DNA from: Cyclobacteriaceae bacterium
GTDB lineage: Bacteria > Bacteroidota > Bacteroidia > Cytophagales > Cyclobacteriaceae
NCBI GenBank assembly: GCA_025455465.1
Contig: JALOMI010000010.1
Location: forward strand, 1-32,406
Length of the DNA stretch: 32,406 bases
Direction of reading: 5' to 3'
A model generated the notes under the pieces. The model saw nothing but the letters and a program-made list of their open reading frames with translations. It ran no database searches and was not told where the DNA came from. Shown here piece after piece: positions 23,578-31,533 of the stretch. A program made the position numbers and the translations under genes. Positions within the stretch are counted from its first letter, which is position 1, and each line of letters opens with the position of its first letter.

Positions 23578-25503
23578 ATGTTAATTACTCCCGGCCCGCT
23601 TCTGTCAAAAATCAACACCCCTGATGATGTTCGTAAGTTAGACCAGCCGCAATTGGTTCAATTGTGTGACGAACTCAGGCATTTCATTATCGATAATGTA
23701 TCCGTGTATGGCGGGCATTTTGGTGCCAGCCTGGGGGTGGTTGAATTAACAGTTGCTCTGCACTATGTTTTTCAAACACCGACAGATCAACTGGTTTGGG
23801 ATGTTGGACACCAGGCCTATGGTCATAAAATTCTTACCGGCCGCAAAGATGTTTTTCATACTAACCGTTTCTATAAAGGCATTTCAGGTTTCCCCAAGCG
23901 AAGCGAAAGTATTTACGACACCTTTGGTGTAGGTCATTCTTCTACCTCCGTATCGGCTGCATTAGGGATGGCGGTAGCCTCTAAGTATTTGAACCTTCAT
24001 GATAAGCAGCACATAGCCGTGATCGGTGACGGAGCACTTACCGGAGGTATTGCCTTTGAAGGCCTCAATCATGCCGGAGTCTCCGATTCCAATGTCCTCA
24101 TCATTCTGAACGACAACTGCATGTCCATCGACCCGAATGTGGGGGCACTGAAGGATTACCTGACGGATATTACCACATCGCGGACGTACAATAAACTGAA
24201 GGACGAGGTTTGGAACCTGCTGGGCAAACTCTCAACGTTCGGAAAAAACGCTCAGGAAATTGTATCAAAGGTTGAGAATGCAGTTAAGTCTGCAGTGTTG
24301 AGTCAAAGCAATCTTTTTGAGTCGCTGAACCTGCGATATTTCGGTCCGGTTGACGGGCATGATGTAGACCACCTGGTGCATGTGTTGAATGACCTGAAGA
24401 ACATCAAGGGTCCGAAAATTCTGCATTGTGTAACGGTGAAAGGCAAAGGCTATGCCCCTGCTGAAAAGGGTAACGCTACTACGTGGCATGCACCCGGCAC
24501 CTTTGATAAAATTACGGGAGAAATTCACAAAAAAACTTATGATAAGCCGCAGCCGCCCAAGTATCAGGATGTCTTTGGACATACCATGGTTGAGTTAGCC
24601 AAGGCCAACGATAAAATAATTGGTATAACACCGGCCATGCCTTCCGGCTCTTCCATGAATATCATGATGAAGGAAATGCCCGACCGTGCTTTTGATGTTG
24701 GCATCGCGGAACAACATGCAGTAACATTCTCTGCCGGTCTTGCTACCCAGGGACTTATTCCTTTCTGTAACATTTACAGTTCATTCATGCAGCGCGCTTA
24801 TGATCAGGTGGTGCATGACGTCTGCATTCAGAATCTGCCGGTGAACTTCTGTCTCGACCGGGCAGGCTTTGCCGGGGCAGACGGACCAACGCATCATGGC
24901 GCTTACGACATCGCATTTTTCCGGTGCCTGCCCAACATGATTGTTGCGGCCCCAATGAACGAGCAAGAGTTACGCAACCTGATGTATACGGCCTCACTGC
25001 CGCGTAAGGGCCTAGCCTTCTCCATTCGTTACCCACGGGGTCAGGGCGTTATGCCCGAATGGCGCACTATGCTGGAATCTGTAGAAATCGGTAAGGGCAG
25101 AGTGATACGGGAAGGTGAGGAACTCGCTATCCTTACTATTGGTCACATCGGTAACTATGCGGTAGATGTTTGTAATCAACTGGAAAAAGAAGGAATATCC
25201 ATTGGCCATTACGATATGCGCTTTGTGAAGCCGCTGGATGAAGCGCTGCTTCATGAGGTATTCAGGCGTTACAGCAAAATAATTACAGTAGAAGACGGAT
25301 GTATACAGGGGGGCTTTGGCAGTGCCATACTCGAATTCATGGCCGATAACCGGTACCACGCAGAAGTGGTTCGTCTGGGCATCCCCGACCGTATTGTTGA
25401 ACACGGAGAGCAGATTGAACTACACCGTGAGTGTGGATTCGACCCTTACGCGATCCGTCAGGCAGTTATCAGCCTGCTGGCACCGGTAACTAAATCAGTT
25501 TAA
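23578..25503 (+). CDS. dxs: 1-Deoxy-D-xylulose-5-phosphate synthase
   Basis: Dxs condenses pyruvate with glyceraldehyde-3-P using thiamine diphosphate, the entry step of the MEP isoprenoid pathway, which indicates that the organism makes isoprenoids by that route. The 641-residue protein has the transketolase-like layout: GGHFGASLGVVELTVALHYVF, WDVGHQAYGHK, the thiamine-diphosphate motif GDGALTGG (150-157) with NDN at 178-180, the catalytic Glu in VGIAEQHAVTFSAG, and DGPTHHGAYD. The C-terminal domain ends with VRLGIPDRIVEHG. It is divergent from scpA with 177 bases between them; I saw no clear promoter motif on the dxs side. An alpha/beta hydrolase gene follows after one base. Confidence 0.97.
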   Translation: MLITPGPLLSKINTPDDVRKLDQPQLVQLCDELRHFIIDNVSVYGGHFGASLGVVELTVALHYVFQTPTDQLVWDVGHQAYGHKILTGRKDVFHTNRFYKGISGFPKRSESIYDTFGVGHSSTSVSAALGMAVASKYLNLHDKQHIAVIGDGALTGGIAFEGLNHAGVSDSNVLIILNDNCMSIDPNVGALKDYLTDITTSRTYNKLKDEVWNLLGKLSTFGKNAQEIVSKVENAVKSAVLSQSNLFESLNLRYFGPVDGHDVDHLVHVLNDLKNIKGPKILHCVTVKGKGYAPAEKGNATTWHAPGTFDKITGEIHKKTYDKPQPPKYQDVFGHTMVELAKANDKIIGITPAMPSGSSMNIMMKEMPDRAFDVGIAEQHAVTFSAGLATQGLIPFCNIYSSFMQRAYDQVVHDVCIQNLPVNFCLDRAGFAGADGPTHHGAYDIAFFRCLPNMIVAAPMNEQELRNLMYTASLPRKGLAFSIRYPRGQGVMPEWRTMLESVEIGKGRVIREGEELAILTIGHIGNYAVDVCNQLEKEGISIGHYDMRFVKPLDEALLHEVFRRYSKIITVEDGCIQGGFGSAILEFMADNRYHAEVVRLGIPDRIVEHGEQIELHRECGFDPYAIRQAVISLLAPVTKSV

Positions 25504-25504
25504 G

Positions 25505-26278
25505 TTGATCGGTATCCATCATCAGGAGCGGGGAAAAGGGTACCCCATCATTTTAATTCATGGCTTCTGTGAAAGCCTGGAAATCTGGAATCAGGTTACT
25601 GAGATCCTATCAGTTAATTACCGTGCCGTGGCGATTGACCTGCCCGGATTTGGAAAAAGTAAACCGTTAGCAAGCCCTTTTACTATTGATGATGTTGCCC
25701 AGGCTGTCGGGATTTTTCTAAAGAGCGAATTGGGTATAGAGGAGTGTATCGTCATGGGGCACAGCCTGGGTGGCTACGTAACTCTGGCGCTGGCTGAGCA
25801 GGACCCGAAACTGGTAAAGGCATTCGGCCTCATCCATTCTACCGCCTATGCAGACACTGAAGAGCGCAAAGCAGCCCGGCTAAAAGTGGTGGAGTTTGTA
25901 AAGGCGTATGGCGTAAAGGCTTTTATTGACTCGTTTATACCTCCGCTATTTGCTGACAAGAGCAACCCGCAAATACCTGCAGTTATACAGATGGCAGGAG
26001 ATACATCACTGCAAACCGTAATTGATTACACGCTGGCAATGCGTGGAAGGCCTGATCGTACTGACTTGATATCCAGAACAAACAAGTCCCTATTGTTTCT
26101 GGCCGGAACGGAAGATTCTGTGATACCCGTTGAAACGGTAAACCAGCAGGCTAAGTCAGTCAGCCGTGCAGTCGTTACCGTACTCCAACATGTTGGCCAC
26201 ATGGGAATGATTGAAGCGTCCGAAAAGACAGCACACCACATCGGGGATTTTGCAGCGATGCAAGTAACCGGAGTTTAG
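25505..26278 (+). CDS. Alpha/beta-fold hydrolase
   Basis: This is a 257-residue serine hydrolase of the alpha/beta fold, substrate unknown. The oxyanion region IILIHGFCES (residues 15-24), the nucleophile elbow GHSLGG (Ser87), the acid in GTEDSVIP (Asp204) and the catalytic His in HVGHMGM (His232) make a complete triad. DLPGFGKSK is typical of the esterase and C-C hydrolase groups. The start is TTG 25505, one base after the dxs TAA. No ATG offers a full-length alternative, and the spacing suggests translational coupling to dxs. The operon link hints at, but does not prove, a role near isoprenoid metabolism. Confidence 0.9.
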   Translation: MIGIHHQERGKGYPIILIHGFCESLEIWNQVTEILSVNYRAVAIDLPGFGKSKPLASPFTIDDVAQAVGIFLKSELGIEECIVMGHSLGGYVTLALAEQDPKLVKAFGLIHSTAYADTEERKAARLKVVEFVKAYGVKAFIDSFIPPLFADKSNPQIPAVIQMAGDTSLQTVIDYTLAMRGRPDRTDLISRTNKSLLFLAGTEDSVIPVETVNQQAKSVSRAVVTVLQHVGHMGMIEASEKTAHHIGDFAAMQVTGV

Positions 26279-26345
26279 GCGAGAACTCTTTACAGGTTAT
26301 TGTTCAGTTTTTTTGTCATTTTCAGGAAAAGTATATTAACTTGTG

Positions 26346-26386
26346 ATGCCTATTGTGTCAAAAGAAAACCGATAGGCATTTATTTA
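26346..26386 (+). terminator. Possible terminator of the dxs-hydrolase transcript
   Basis: ATGCCTAT (26346-26353) and ATAGGCAT (26372-26379) form a perfect 8-bp inverted repeat. The stem is extendable by a G-U and a G-C pair, and the loop is about 14 bases. TTATTTAG follows. The tail is weak, so it may instead be a leader hairpin of the downstream gene. Confidence 0.4.
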
Positions 26387-26429
26387 GTACATTCACCAAA
26401 TTAAACCATAACCAAAACCACCCTCACAC

Positions 26430-27176
26430 ATGGAAGAAGTAATGGCGGCTTATGAACCCTGGAACAAGTTAGCACAGAACATTGCCTATGGAAGCTGGGC
26501 GCTCGCACTTTTGATTGTGCTTGGCCACCTGGTAAAGCTGATGACTACAGGCGATCCAAAAGCAAAATACGACTACATCAACCGTTATGAAATACGCAAT
26601 TTGTGGTTCGCCACAATTGTACTCGTTATTGGATGCTGCTTTTATGCGAATTCCTATATCATTGAACTGAACACCATTCTCGTAATTGTGCGCGTGTTTA
26701 CAACAGTTTCAATGGGTCTGATTGCAGCGCTTATTGTACAAAACCTGTTGAAATTCTATTATCCGTTTTACATTGAAAAGCGCTTGAAGGAACTTCGCTA
26801 CCGCCCCAGAATTTCTCCGAAGTCAGGCAAACCCATGCAGCTGCTCAGTGAAGAAGAGGAAGATGCTTACCTGGATGAAGGTATGCAGGCGGAAGAAAAT
26901 GTCTTTTCTGTTGATTATGATGTTTGGAAAGACGAAGCAACTGGCTTCATTAAAATAGAGAAGTATGCAGGGCACCTCCATGCACTGGAATGCCCTGAGT
27001 GTAACTATCAAACGTTTAAGGTTACTAAGGAAGAAATCCTTAAAACACCAACGCCAATGGAAGAAGGCGAACTGATGAAACATTATCAGTGCAGTTATTG
27101 CGGCTATAAGGCAAAGAAGACAGTCACACTGAGATCAGCTGCCTCCAGCAAGTTTGAAGAATCAGCCACTGCCTGA
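26430..27176 (+). CDS. Membrane protein with C-terminal zinc ribbon, function unknown
   Basis: I do not recognise this 248-residue protein. Three hydrophobic helices are predicted at about residues 18-37, 58-79 and 82-104. A basic, acidic-patched linker (RYRPRISPKSGK, then SEEEEDAYLDEG) leads to a cytoplasmic-looking domain with two CxxC knuckles, C188-P-E-C191 and C221-S-Y-C224, separated by 29 residues: a zinc-ribbon pattern with each knuckle followed by an aromatic residue. The ATG follows an AC-rich leader. It is transcribed alone, with a good terminator at its end. The combination suggests a membrane-anchored adaptor or RNA/DNA-binding protein, which is only a guess. Confidence 0.85.
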   Translation: MEEVMAAYEPWNKLAQNIAYGSWALALLIVLGHLVKLMTTGDPKAKYDYINRYEIRNLWFATIVLVIGCCFYANSYIIELNTILVIVRVFTTVSMGLIAALIVQNLLKFYYPFYIEKRLKELRYRPRISPKSGKPMQLLSEEEEDAYLDEGMQAEENVFSVDYDVWKDEATGFIKIEKYAGHLHALECPECNYQTFKVTKEEILKTPTPMEEGELMKHYQCSYCGYKAKKTVTLRSAASSKFEESATA

Positions 27177-27201
27177 TTACAATCGCACAGAGAATCACGC
27201 A

Positions 27202-27234
27202 AAAGCCGGTACCTTCGTATCGGCTTTTTTATTG
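27202..27234 (+). terminator. Rho-independent terminator after the zinc-ribbon membrane protein
   Basis: AAAGCCGGTAC (27202-27212) pairs with GTATCGGCTTT (27217-27227), 11 bp with one G-U pair, around CTTC. A run of T residues continues to 27230. It also abuts the stop codon of the convergent small gene, which may use it weakly in reverse. Confidence 0.88.
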
Positions 27235-27489
27235 TTAACAAATTTCCCGGGGCAGCCTGATCTGGTCTGAATAAAATTTCATCCGACTGTGCGATGGATT
27301 GAGCGGAAGAATCTTTTCGATGGAAGCACACTTGTGCCGGATGAAGACCTCTACGTACTGATTGCCGAGCAAATAGAGGTTGATTTTATATCGGTAATAG
27401 CGAATGGCCATCACAAATGAGCCATGTTCATACAAAGTCTGGATTTTTTTATCCAGCGGATATTGTTGAAACTCAGCCAGCGCAATCAT
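27235..27489 (-). CDS. Small hypothetical protein, 84 residues
   Basis: The ORF runs from ATG 27489 to TAA 27235. The sequence (MIALAEFQQYPLDKKIQTLYEHG, then RYYRYKINLYLLGNQYVEVF) looks like a compact folded alpha/beta protein, without signal peptide or membrane helix. The phrase YKINLYLLG...YVEV resembles a small protein I associate with Cytophagales genomes; I cannot name its family. It fills the space between a terminator and an empty 166-base gap, where no other strand has a better ORF. Function is unknown. Confidence 0.7.
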   Translation of the reverse strand: MIALAEFQQYPLDKKIQTLYEHGSFVMAIRYYRYKINLYLLGNQYVEVFIRHKCASIEKILPLNPSHSRMKFYSDQIRLPREIC

Positions 27490-27655
27490 GAGATAAACAT
27501 ACGATAATTATTCCATATGGATTTTCATGAAGCAGGGGAAGGCTTCATTAGGTATTTTGAAATTGTTATCACAGGTAATGGAATTGTACGGACATGTCTG
27601 CACACTATGCCTGCAGTCACCAATCGCTTTTGCTGAACTGATCGGTGGATGCCAG

Positions 27656-28558
27656 TTATTTCGTAAGCGAATTATCCAGCAATTGTATTGCCTGAAGGAT
27701 GGTTTCTACGCTGTCTTTATAAAAATCAAGATCAATCTTTTCAACCGTATCGGTGGGCTGATGGTAGTCGGGGTGATCTTCTACACCAAAATAGAGGAAC
27801 GGAATTCGTTGACGATGAAAGTTGTAATGGTCGGATTGATTTGTCCAATCATTGCGTCCACTGGCAGGGTCGTCATGTCCATAACGCAGCAACATTTTTT
27901 CAGGTACTTTCAGCGGAGCAAGTGCCTGGCGAAGCGAGGGTGTAAAAGAGGTACCGCAGATGTACAACTCACCGATTTCACTACGGCTGATCATATCCAT
28001 GTTGATGTTTAGCACAATTTTTTCAGCAGCAAGATCAACTGACCGAACAAAGTGTTCAGAACCTTTAAGTCCTATTTCTTCGGCATCAAAAAAGGCCAGT
28101 ATCAGCCGGTGCCTGGGCTTATGACGTTTGAAATAATCGGCTATGGCCAGCAAAGCAGCAGCACCGGAGGCATTGTCGTCTGCACCATTATAAATATTCT
28201 GACGCATGACGCCAACATGATCATAGTGTGCGCTGATTACGATCGTCTCTTTACGCTGTCCGTCAATCACTCCCAGAATGTTAACACCGTCTCCCGACTG
28301 AAGCATGCCAAATTGCCGGGTGATTGTAAAGGGCTGTTCATAATTGTTAAGCAAAGGTTTAACCTGAATGTCCTTCAGTCTGCTGATAAGAAAATTGCGC
28401 GCTTTAAAATTTCCCGGAGTGCTTGTCTTACGGCCCTCCATGCTGTCGGCAGCAAGAATTTTAAGATCCTGAAATAGCCGGTCGGTCGAATACAAATGTT
28501 GAGCCTGGCAGATCGCCACCCACAATACCAGCCCTGCCACCGCAACGATTCGATTCAT
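27656..28558 (-). CDS. Secreted M28 family zinc metallopeptidase
   Basis: This is an exported aminopeptidase-like enzyme with two zinc ions. A signal peptide (MNRIVAVAGLVLWVAICQAQ) precedes a single M28 domain. The metal and catalytic residues are all visible: SAHYDH (His111), GADDNASG (bridging Asp127), FFDAEEIGLKGS (general base Glu160 and ligand Glu161), NINMDMI (Asp188) and DYHQPTDT (His265). It has 300 residues, with no PA domain. It probably trims peptides in the periplasm or outside the cell for nutrient uptake. It lies 20 bases after the tRNA-His terminator on the same strand, so its promoter must be within or very near that terminator. Confidence 0.93.
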   Translation of the reverse strand: MNRIVAVAGLVLWVAICQAQHLYSTDRLFQDLKILAADSMEGRKTSTPGNFKARNFLISRLKDIQVKPLLNNYEQPFTITRQFGMLQSGDGVNILGVIDGQRKETIVISAHYDHVGVMRQNIYNGADDNASGAAALLAIADYFKRHKPRHRLILAFFDAEEIGLKGSEHFVRSVDLAAEKIVLNINMDMISRSEIGELYICGTSFTPSLRQALAPLKVPEKMLLRYGHDDPASGRNDWTNQSDHYNFHRQRIPFLYFGVEDHPDYHQPTDTVEKIDLDFYKDSVETILQAIQLLDNSLTK

Positions 28559-28578
28559 GATTTCAAAGGATATCTATT

Positions 28579-28604
28579 AAAAAAGGCCCTTATTACAGGG
28601 CCTT
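28579..28604 (-). terminator. Rho-independent terminator of tRNA-His
   Basis: AAGGCCC and GGGCCTT arms (28583-28589 and 28598-28604) enclose an 8-base loop. On the minus strand the stem is followed by a T-run (28584-28579). It begins five bases after the tRNA 3' end, so it ends the tRNA transcript and would block read-through into the M28 peptidase gene. Confidence 0.85.
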
Positions 28605-28608
28605 GATG

Positions 28609-28683
28609 GGTGAAAGACGGGACTCGAACCCGCGACCCCCAGAACCACAATCTGGTGCTCTAACCAACTGAGCTACATTCACC
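28609..28683 (-). tRNA. tRNA-His (anticodon GTG)
   Basis: The minus strand folds into a full cloverleaf. It begins with the extra G at position -1 that is specific for tRNA-His and pairs with C73. The acceptor arm is GTGAATG/CTTTCAC, then TA, D stem GCTC/GAGC, anticodon stem CCAGA/TCTGG with loop TTGTGGT (anticodon GTG), variable GGGTC, and T arm GCGGG-TTCGAGT-CCCGT. CCA is not encoded. The acceptor has a U6-U67 mismatch. It has its own promoter, leader hairpin and terminator. Confidence 0.96.
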
Positions 28684-28689
28684 GTTTCG

Positions 28690-28710
28690 CTTAAGCAGTA
28701 GCTGCTTAAG
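28690..28710 (-). other. Perfect hairpin in the tRNA-His 5' leader
   Basis: CTTAAGCAG (28690-28698) and CTGCTTAAG (28702-28710) form a perfect 9-bp inverted repeat around TAG. It lies between the predicted transcription start (about 28710) and the tRNA, with a linker of six bases to G-1, so the primary transcript would open with this hairpin. Confidence 0.75.
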
Positions 28711-28716
28711 GGGGCA

Positions 28717-28746
28717 CAAATTTAGCAACTGCCAAGAAATTACAAA
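28717..28746 (-). promoter_or_regulatory. Promoter of tRNA-His (TTTG-N18-TAAATTTG)
   Basis: On the minus strand TTTG (28746-28743) is followed after 18 bases by TAAATTTG (28724-28717). This is a complete match to the Bacteroidota -33/-7 promoter consensus and the best promoter in the window. Confidence 0.65.
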
Positions 28747-28758
28747 AAGAACAGATTA

Positions 28759-30096
28759 TTACCGGTCAAATAATAGCCGCATGCCCATCCTACGATCATC
28801 CAGTTGATTATTGGAGTAAGCCAGGTGGCCGGAAACAAAGGTGTGTGTCACTTTAGACCGGAAGGTGGTGCCTTCAAAGGGTGACCATCCGCATTTTGCC
28901 AGTATGTTGGATGCATGCACTGTCCAGGGATCATTCAGGTCAACCAGGGCCAGGTCGGCATAATAACCTTCACGGATATACCCGCGTCTGTCAATCTGAT
29001 ACATAATAGCCACGTTATGCGCCATCTTGCGGGCAATCCAGTCTAAACTGACTTGTCCGCGATGATAGAATTCCAGCATGGCCACCAGGCTATGCTGTAC
29101 TAATGGACCACCGGAAGGAGCTTTAAAATAGGTTTGATTTTTTTCGTCCAGCGTATGCGGGGCATGATCGGTCGCGATAACATCAATACGATCTTCCAGT
29201 AATCCCTTCAGAATACGCTGCTGGTCGCTGGCCGTTTTAATGGCGGGATTCCATTTGATTCGTGTTCCCAAACGATCATAATCCTGGTCATTGAACCAGA
29301 GGTGATGGATACACGCTTCTGCCGTTATTTTCTTTTTTTCCAGCGGCACGGAGTTATCAAATAAATCGACTTCACGGGCCGTAGAGATATGAAGGATGTG
29401 GAGACGCGTGCCGTGCTTTTTTGCCAACCCAACAGCAAAGGAAGAAGAAGTATAGCAGACATCTGCATTCCGGATTTGGGCATGGTAGCTGACCGGAAAG
29501 TCTTCTCCGTATTTTTCTCGGAATGCTGCCGTGTTCTTTCGGATAGAAGGCTCATCTTCACAATGGGTGGCAATCAAAAATGGCACACGCGAGAAAATGC
29601 TTTCCAGTGTTTTCGGATCATCAACCAATAAATTCCCGGTGGAAGATCCCATAAAAATCTTCAGGCCGCATACCTTGCTCGAATCGGTCTTCAGAATTTC
29701 TTCCAGGTTATCATTGGAAGTGCCGATATAGAAAGAATAATTCGCCAGCGAGTTACGCGAGGCAATGGCATATTTTTGTTCCAGCAATTCCTGGGTGAAC
29801 GTTGGCGGAACCGTGTTGGGCATCTCCATGTAGCTGGTCATACCTCCTGCGACAGCGGCACGCGATTCAGTGTAGATATCCGCCTTATGCGTCATGCCGG
29901 GCTCGCGAAAATGCACCTGGTCATCAATTACTCCCGGGAACAGGTGTTTTCCCCGGGCATCAATCACCTGATCTACCGGTTGGCTGGAAAGATCCGGTCC
30001 GATGCGCTCAATAAACATTCCGCGGATAAGCACATCACCGGAAGTGACCTTACCCTCATTAACTATATTTGCATTGACAATCAGTGTAGTTTTCAT
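28759..30096 (-). CDS. pyrC: Dihydroorotase (amidohydrolase superfamily), Gln in place of the first metal His
   Basis: Dihydroorotase closes carbamoyl-aspartate to dihydroorotate in pyrimidine synthesis. From ATG 30096 (MKTTLIVNANIVNEG) it has 445 residues. It shows the amidohydrolase blocks FPGVIDDQVHFREPG, MPNTVPPT, IATHCEDE, LHILHIST, EACIHHLWF and VIATDHAPH with the catalytic Asp. The first metal motif, normally HxH, reads Q60-V-H62. My recollection is that this Gln is common in Bacteroidota homologues of the gene, so it need not mean loss of function, but it leaves the exact activity open (dihydroorotase or another cyclic amidase). It is divergent from the helicase gene, with only 20 bases between the starts. 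Confidence 0.85.
   Translation of the reverse strand: MKTTLIVNANIVNEGKVTSGDVLIRGMFIERIGPDLSSQPVDQVIDARGKHLFPGVIDDQVHFREPGMTHKADIYTESRAAVAGGMTSYMEMPNTVPPTFTQELLEQKYAIASRNSLANYSFYIGTSNDNLEEILKTDSSKVCGLKIFMGSSTGNLLVDDPKTLESIFSRVPFLIATHCEDEPSIRKNTAAFREKYGEDFPVSYHAQIRNADVCYTSSSFAVGLAKKHGTRLHILHISTAREVDLFDNSVPLEKKKITAEACIHHLWFNDQDYDRLGTRIKWNPAIKTASDQQRILKGLLEDRIDVIATDHAPHTLDEKNQTYFKAPSGGPLVQHSLVAMLEFYHRGQVSLDWIARKMAHNVAIMYQIDRRGYIREGYYADLALVDLNDPWTVHASNILAKCGWSPFEGTTFRSKVTHTFVSGHLAYSNNQLDDRRMGMRLLFDR
30064..30071 (+). promoter_or_regulatory. Candidate -7 box for the RhlE-type helicase gene
   Basis: TATATTTG matches TAnnTTTG and ends 45 bases before ATG 30117. It lies inside the first codons of the divergent dihydroorotase gene, as it must if the helicase has its own promoter, since only 20 non-coding bases separate the genes. 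No -33 element was seen. Confidence 0.3.
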
Positions 30097-30116
30097 AACT
30101 GCTAAAATACAGTTGA

Positions 30117-31379
30117 ATGACAGCAATTGCAGGGTTTCAGGATTTTAAATTAAACAAGCAGTTGCTGACCGCAGTGGCTGAAGCCGGTTTTATCGAACCG
30201 ACAGAAATTCAGCGTAAATGCATTCCCATTCTTATGGGCGGTCAGGAAGTGATCGGCATCGCACAGACGGGCACCGGCAAAACAGCGGCTTACTTGTTGC
30301 CGGTGCTGATGAAAGTGCGTTATGCACAAGGAACAGAGCCCCGTGTGGTTATTCTGGCGCCAACGAAAGAACTTACCTTACAGATTGCCGAGCATGCACA
30401 CGTTCTGGCCCGCTATACTGACCTGCGCATTGTACCTATTTACGGTGGTGTTGGTCCGAAGACACAGCTGGAATCCATTCAAGCAGGTGTGGATATCCTG
30501 GTGGCCACACCGGGAAGGTTTATGGAGTTGTATTTGAAGAAAGAGCTGCCGGTCAAACAAATCAAGACGCTGGTGCTCGATGAGGCCGACCGGATGATGG
30601 ACATGGGCTTTATGCCGCAGCTACGGAAAATTTTTGAGGTGATTCCTTCCAAACGGCAGAACATGCTCTTCTCGGCAACCTTCAATGAGCGGGTCGAAAA
30701 ACTTACCGCTGAGTTTCTCGAATTTCCGGTGAAGATAGAAGTTACACCACCGGCTACTCCGGCCAGCCAGGTAAAGCAGGAAGTGTACTTTGTACCGAAC
30801 CTGAAAACCAAAATCAATTTTCTGGAACACTTGCTGAAGGACGAACAGTCGTTTAACCGGGTCATGATTTTTACCCGCTCGAAAGAAAGTGCCAATAATG
30901 TCTTTAAATACCTGGAGCGTAAGCACATGGGTCCGATACGGGTTATTCATTCCAACAAAGGACAAAACACCCGCATCAATGCGGTGAATGCGTTCAAGGA
31001 AGGAAAACTTCGCATTTTGGTGACTACGGATGTTACCGCACGAGGCATTGATGTTACGAATGTTTCGCATGTCATCAACTTTGATGTGCCGGTAGTGTAC
31101 GATGATTATGTGCACCGCATTGGCAGAACAGGACGTGCGTTTAAAAAAGGCACAGCCATTACCTTTGTTACGGAGGCGGAGTTGTACCACATCCAGAAAA
31201 TTGAAAAGCTGATCCGCGAATCGATTGCTGTGAAGCAGCTGCCTGCAGCTGTGGAGATAGCTGAGACATCATTTGAAGAGGCCCAGGAGATGGCACGGGA
31301 AATTGACCGGCAGAAACGCAAAGAAGATCCTGATTTTCAAGGAGCTTTTCATGAACGGGCAAAATCAAAAAGAAAATAG
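30117..31379 (+). CDS. rhlE: DEAD-box ATP-dependent RNA helicase, RhlE type
   Basis: This cytoplasmic RNA helicase acts in ribosome assembly, RNA turnover or cold response. The motif order is complete: FQDF with Gln32 of the Q motif, AQTGTGKT (49-56), APTKEL (Lys where most have Arg), TPGR, VLDEAD (153-158), SAT (186-188), IFTRSK, VTTDVTARGID, HRIGRTGRA. The 420 residues end in a short basic tail (RAKSKRK) after a charged helix, as in small RhlE-type proteins. ATG 30117 gives the normal N-terminus. It has no obvious terminator; the next gene starts 154 bases on. Confidence 0.92.
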   Translation: MTAIAGFQDFKLNKQLLTAVAEAGFIEPTEIQRKCIPILMGGQEVIGIAQTGTGKTAAYLLPVLMKVRYAQGTEPRVVILAPTKELTLQIAEHAHVLARYTDLRIVPIYGGVGPKTQLESIQAGVDILVATPGRFMELYLKKELPVKQIKTLVLDEADRMMDMGFMPQLRKIFEVIPSKRQNMLFSATFNERVEKLTAEFLEFPVKIEVTPPATPASQVKQEVYFVPNLKTKINFLEHLLKDEQSFNRVMIFTRSKESANNVFKYLERKHMGPIRVIHSNKGQNTRINAVNAFKEGKLRILVTTDVTARGIDVTNVSHVINFDVPVVYDDYVHRIGRTGRAFKKGTAITFVTEAELYHIQKIEKLIRESIAVKQLPAAVEIAETSFEEAQEMAREIDRQKRKEDPDFQGAFHERAKSKRK

Positions 31380-31533
31380 TGGTTTCGGTGCGGTGGTTTG
31401 TTGCCCGTTTTACAGTTTGAAATTGTTCATATCAAAATGATGGGTATTTTTCCTGACCAATGCATGAAGTGATTGATGCGATTGGGGCAACGCATAGCAA
31501 TAACCAGTGAAGTTTTTGTAAAGTTGATGGGCT

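Noticed and set aside
27527-28012. 161-residue plus-strand ORF opposite the M28 peptidase
   Set aside because: Most of it is the complement of the peptidase coding sequence with all catalytic motifs in place; the rest shows no coding features.
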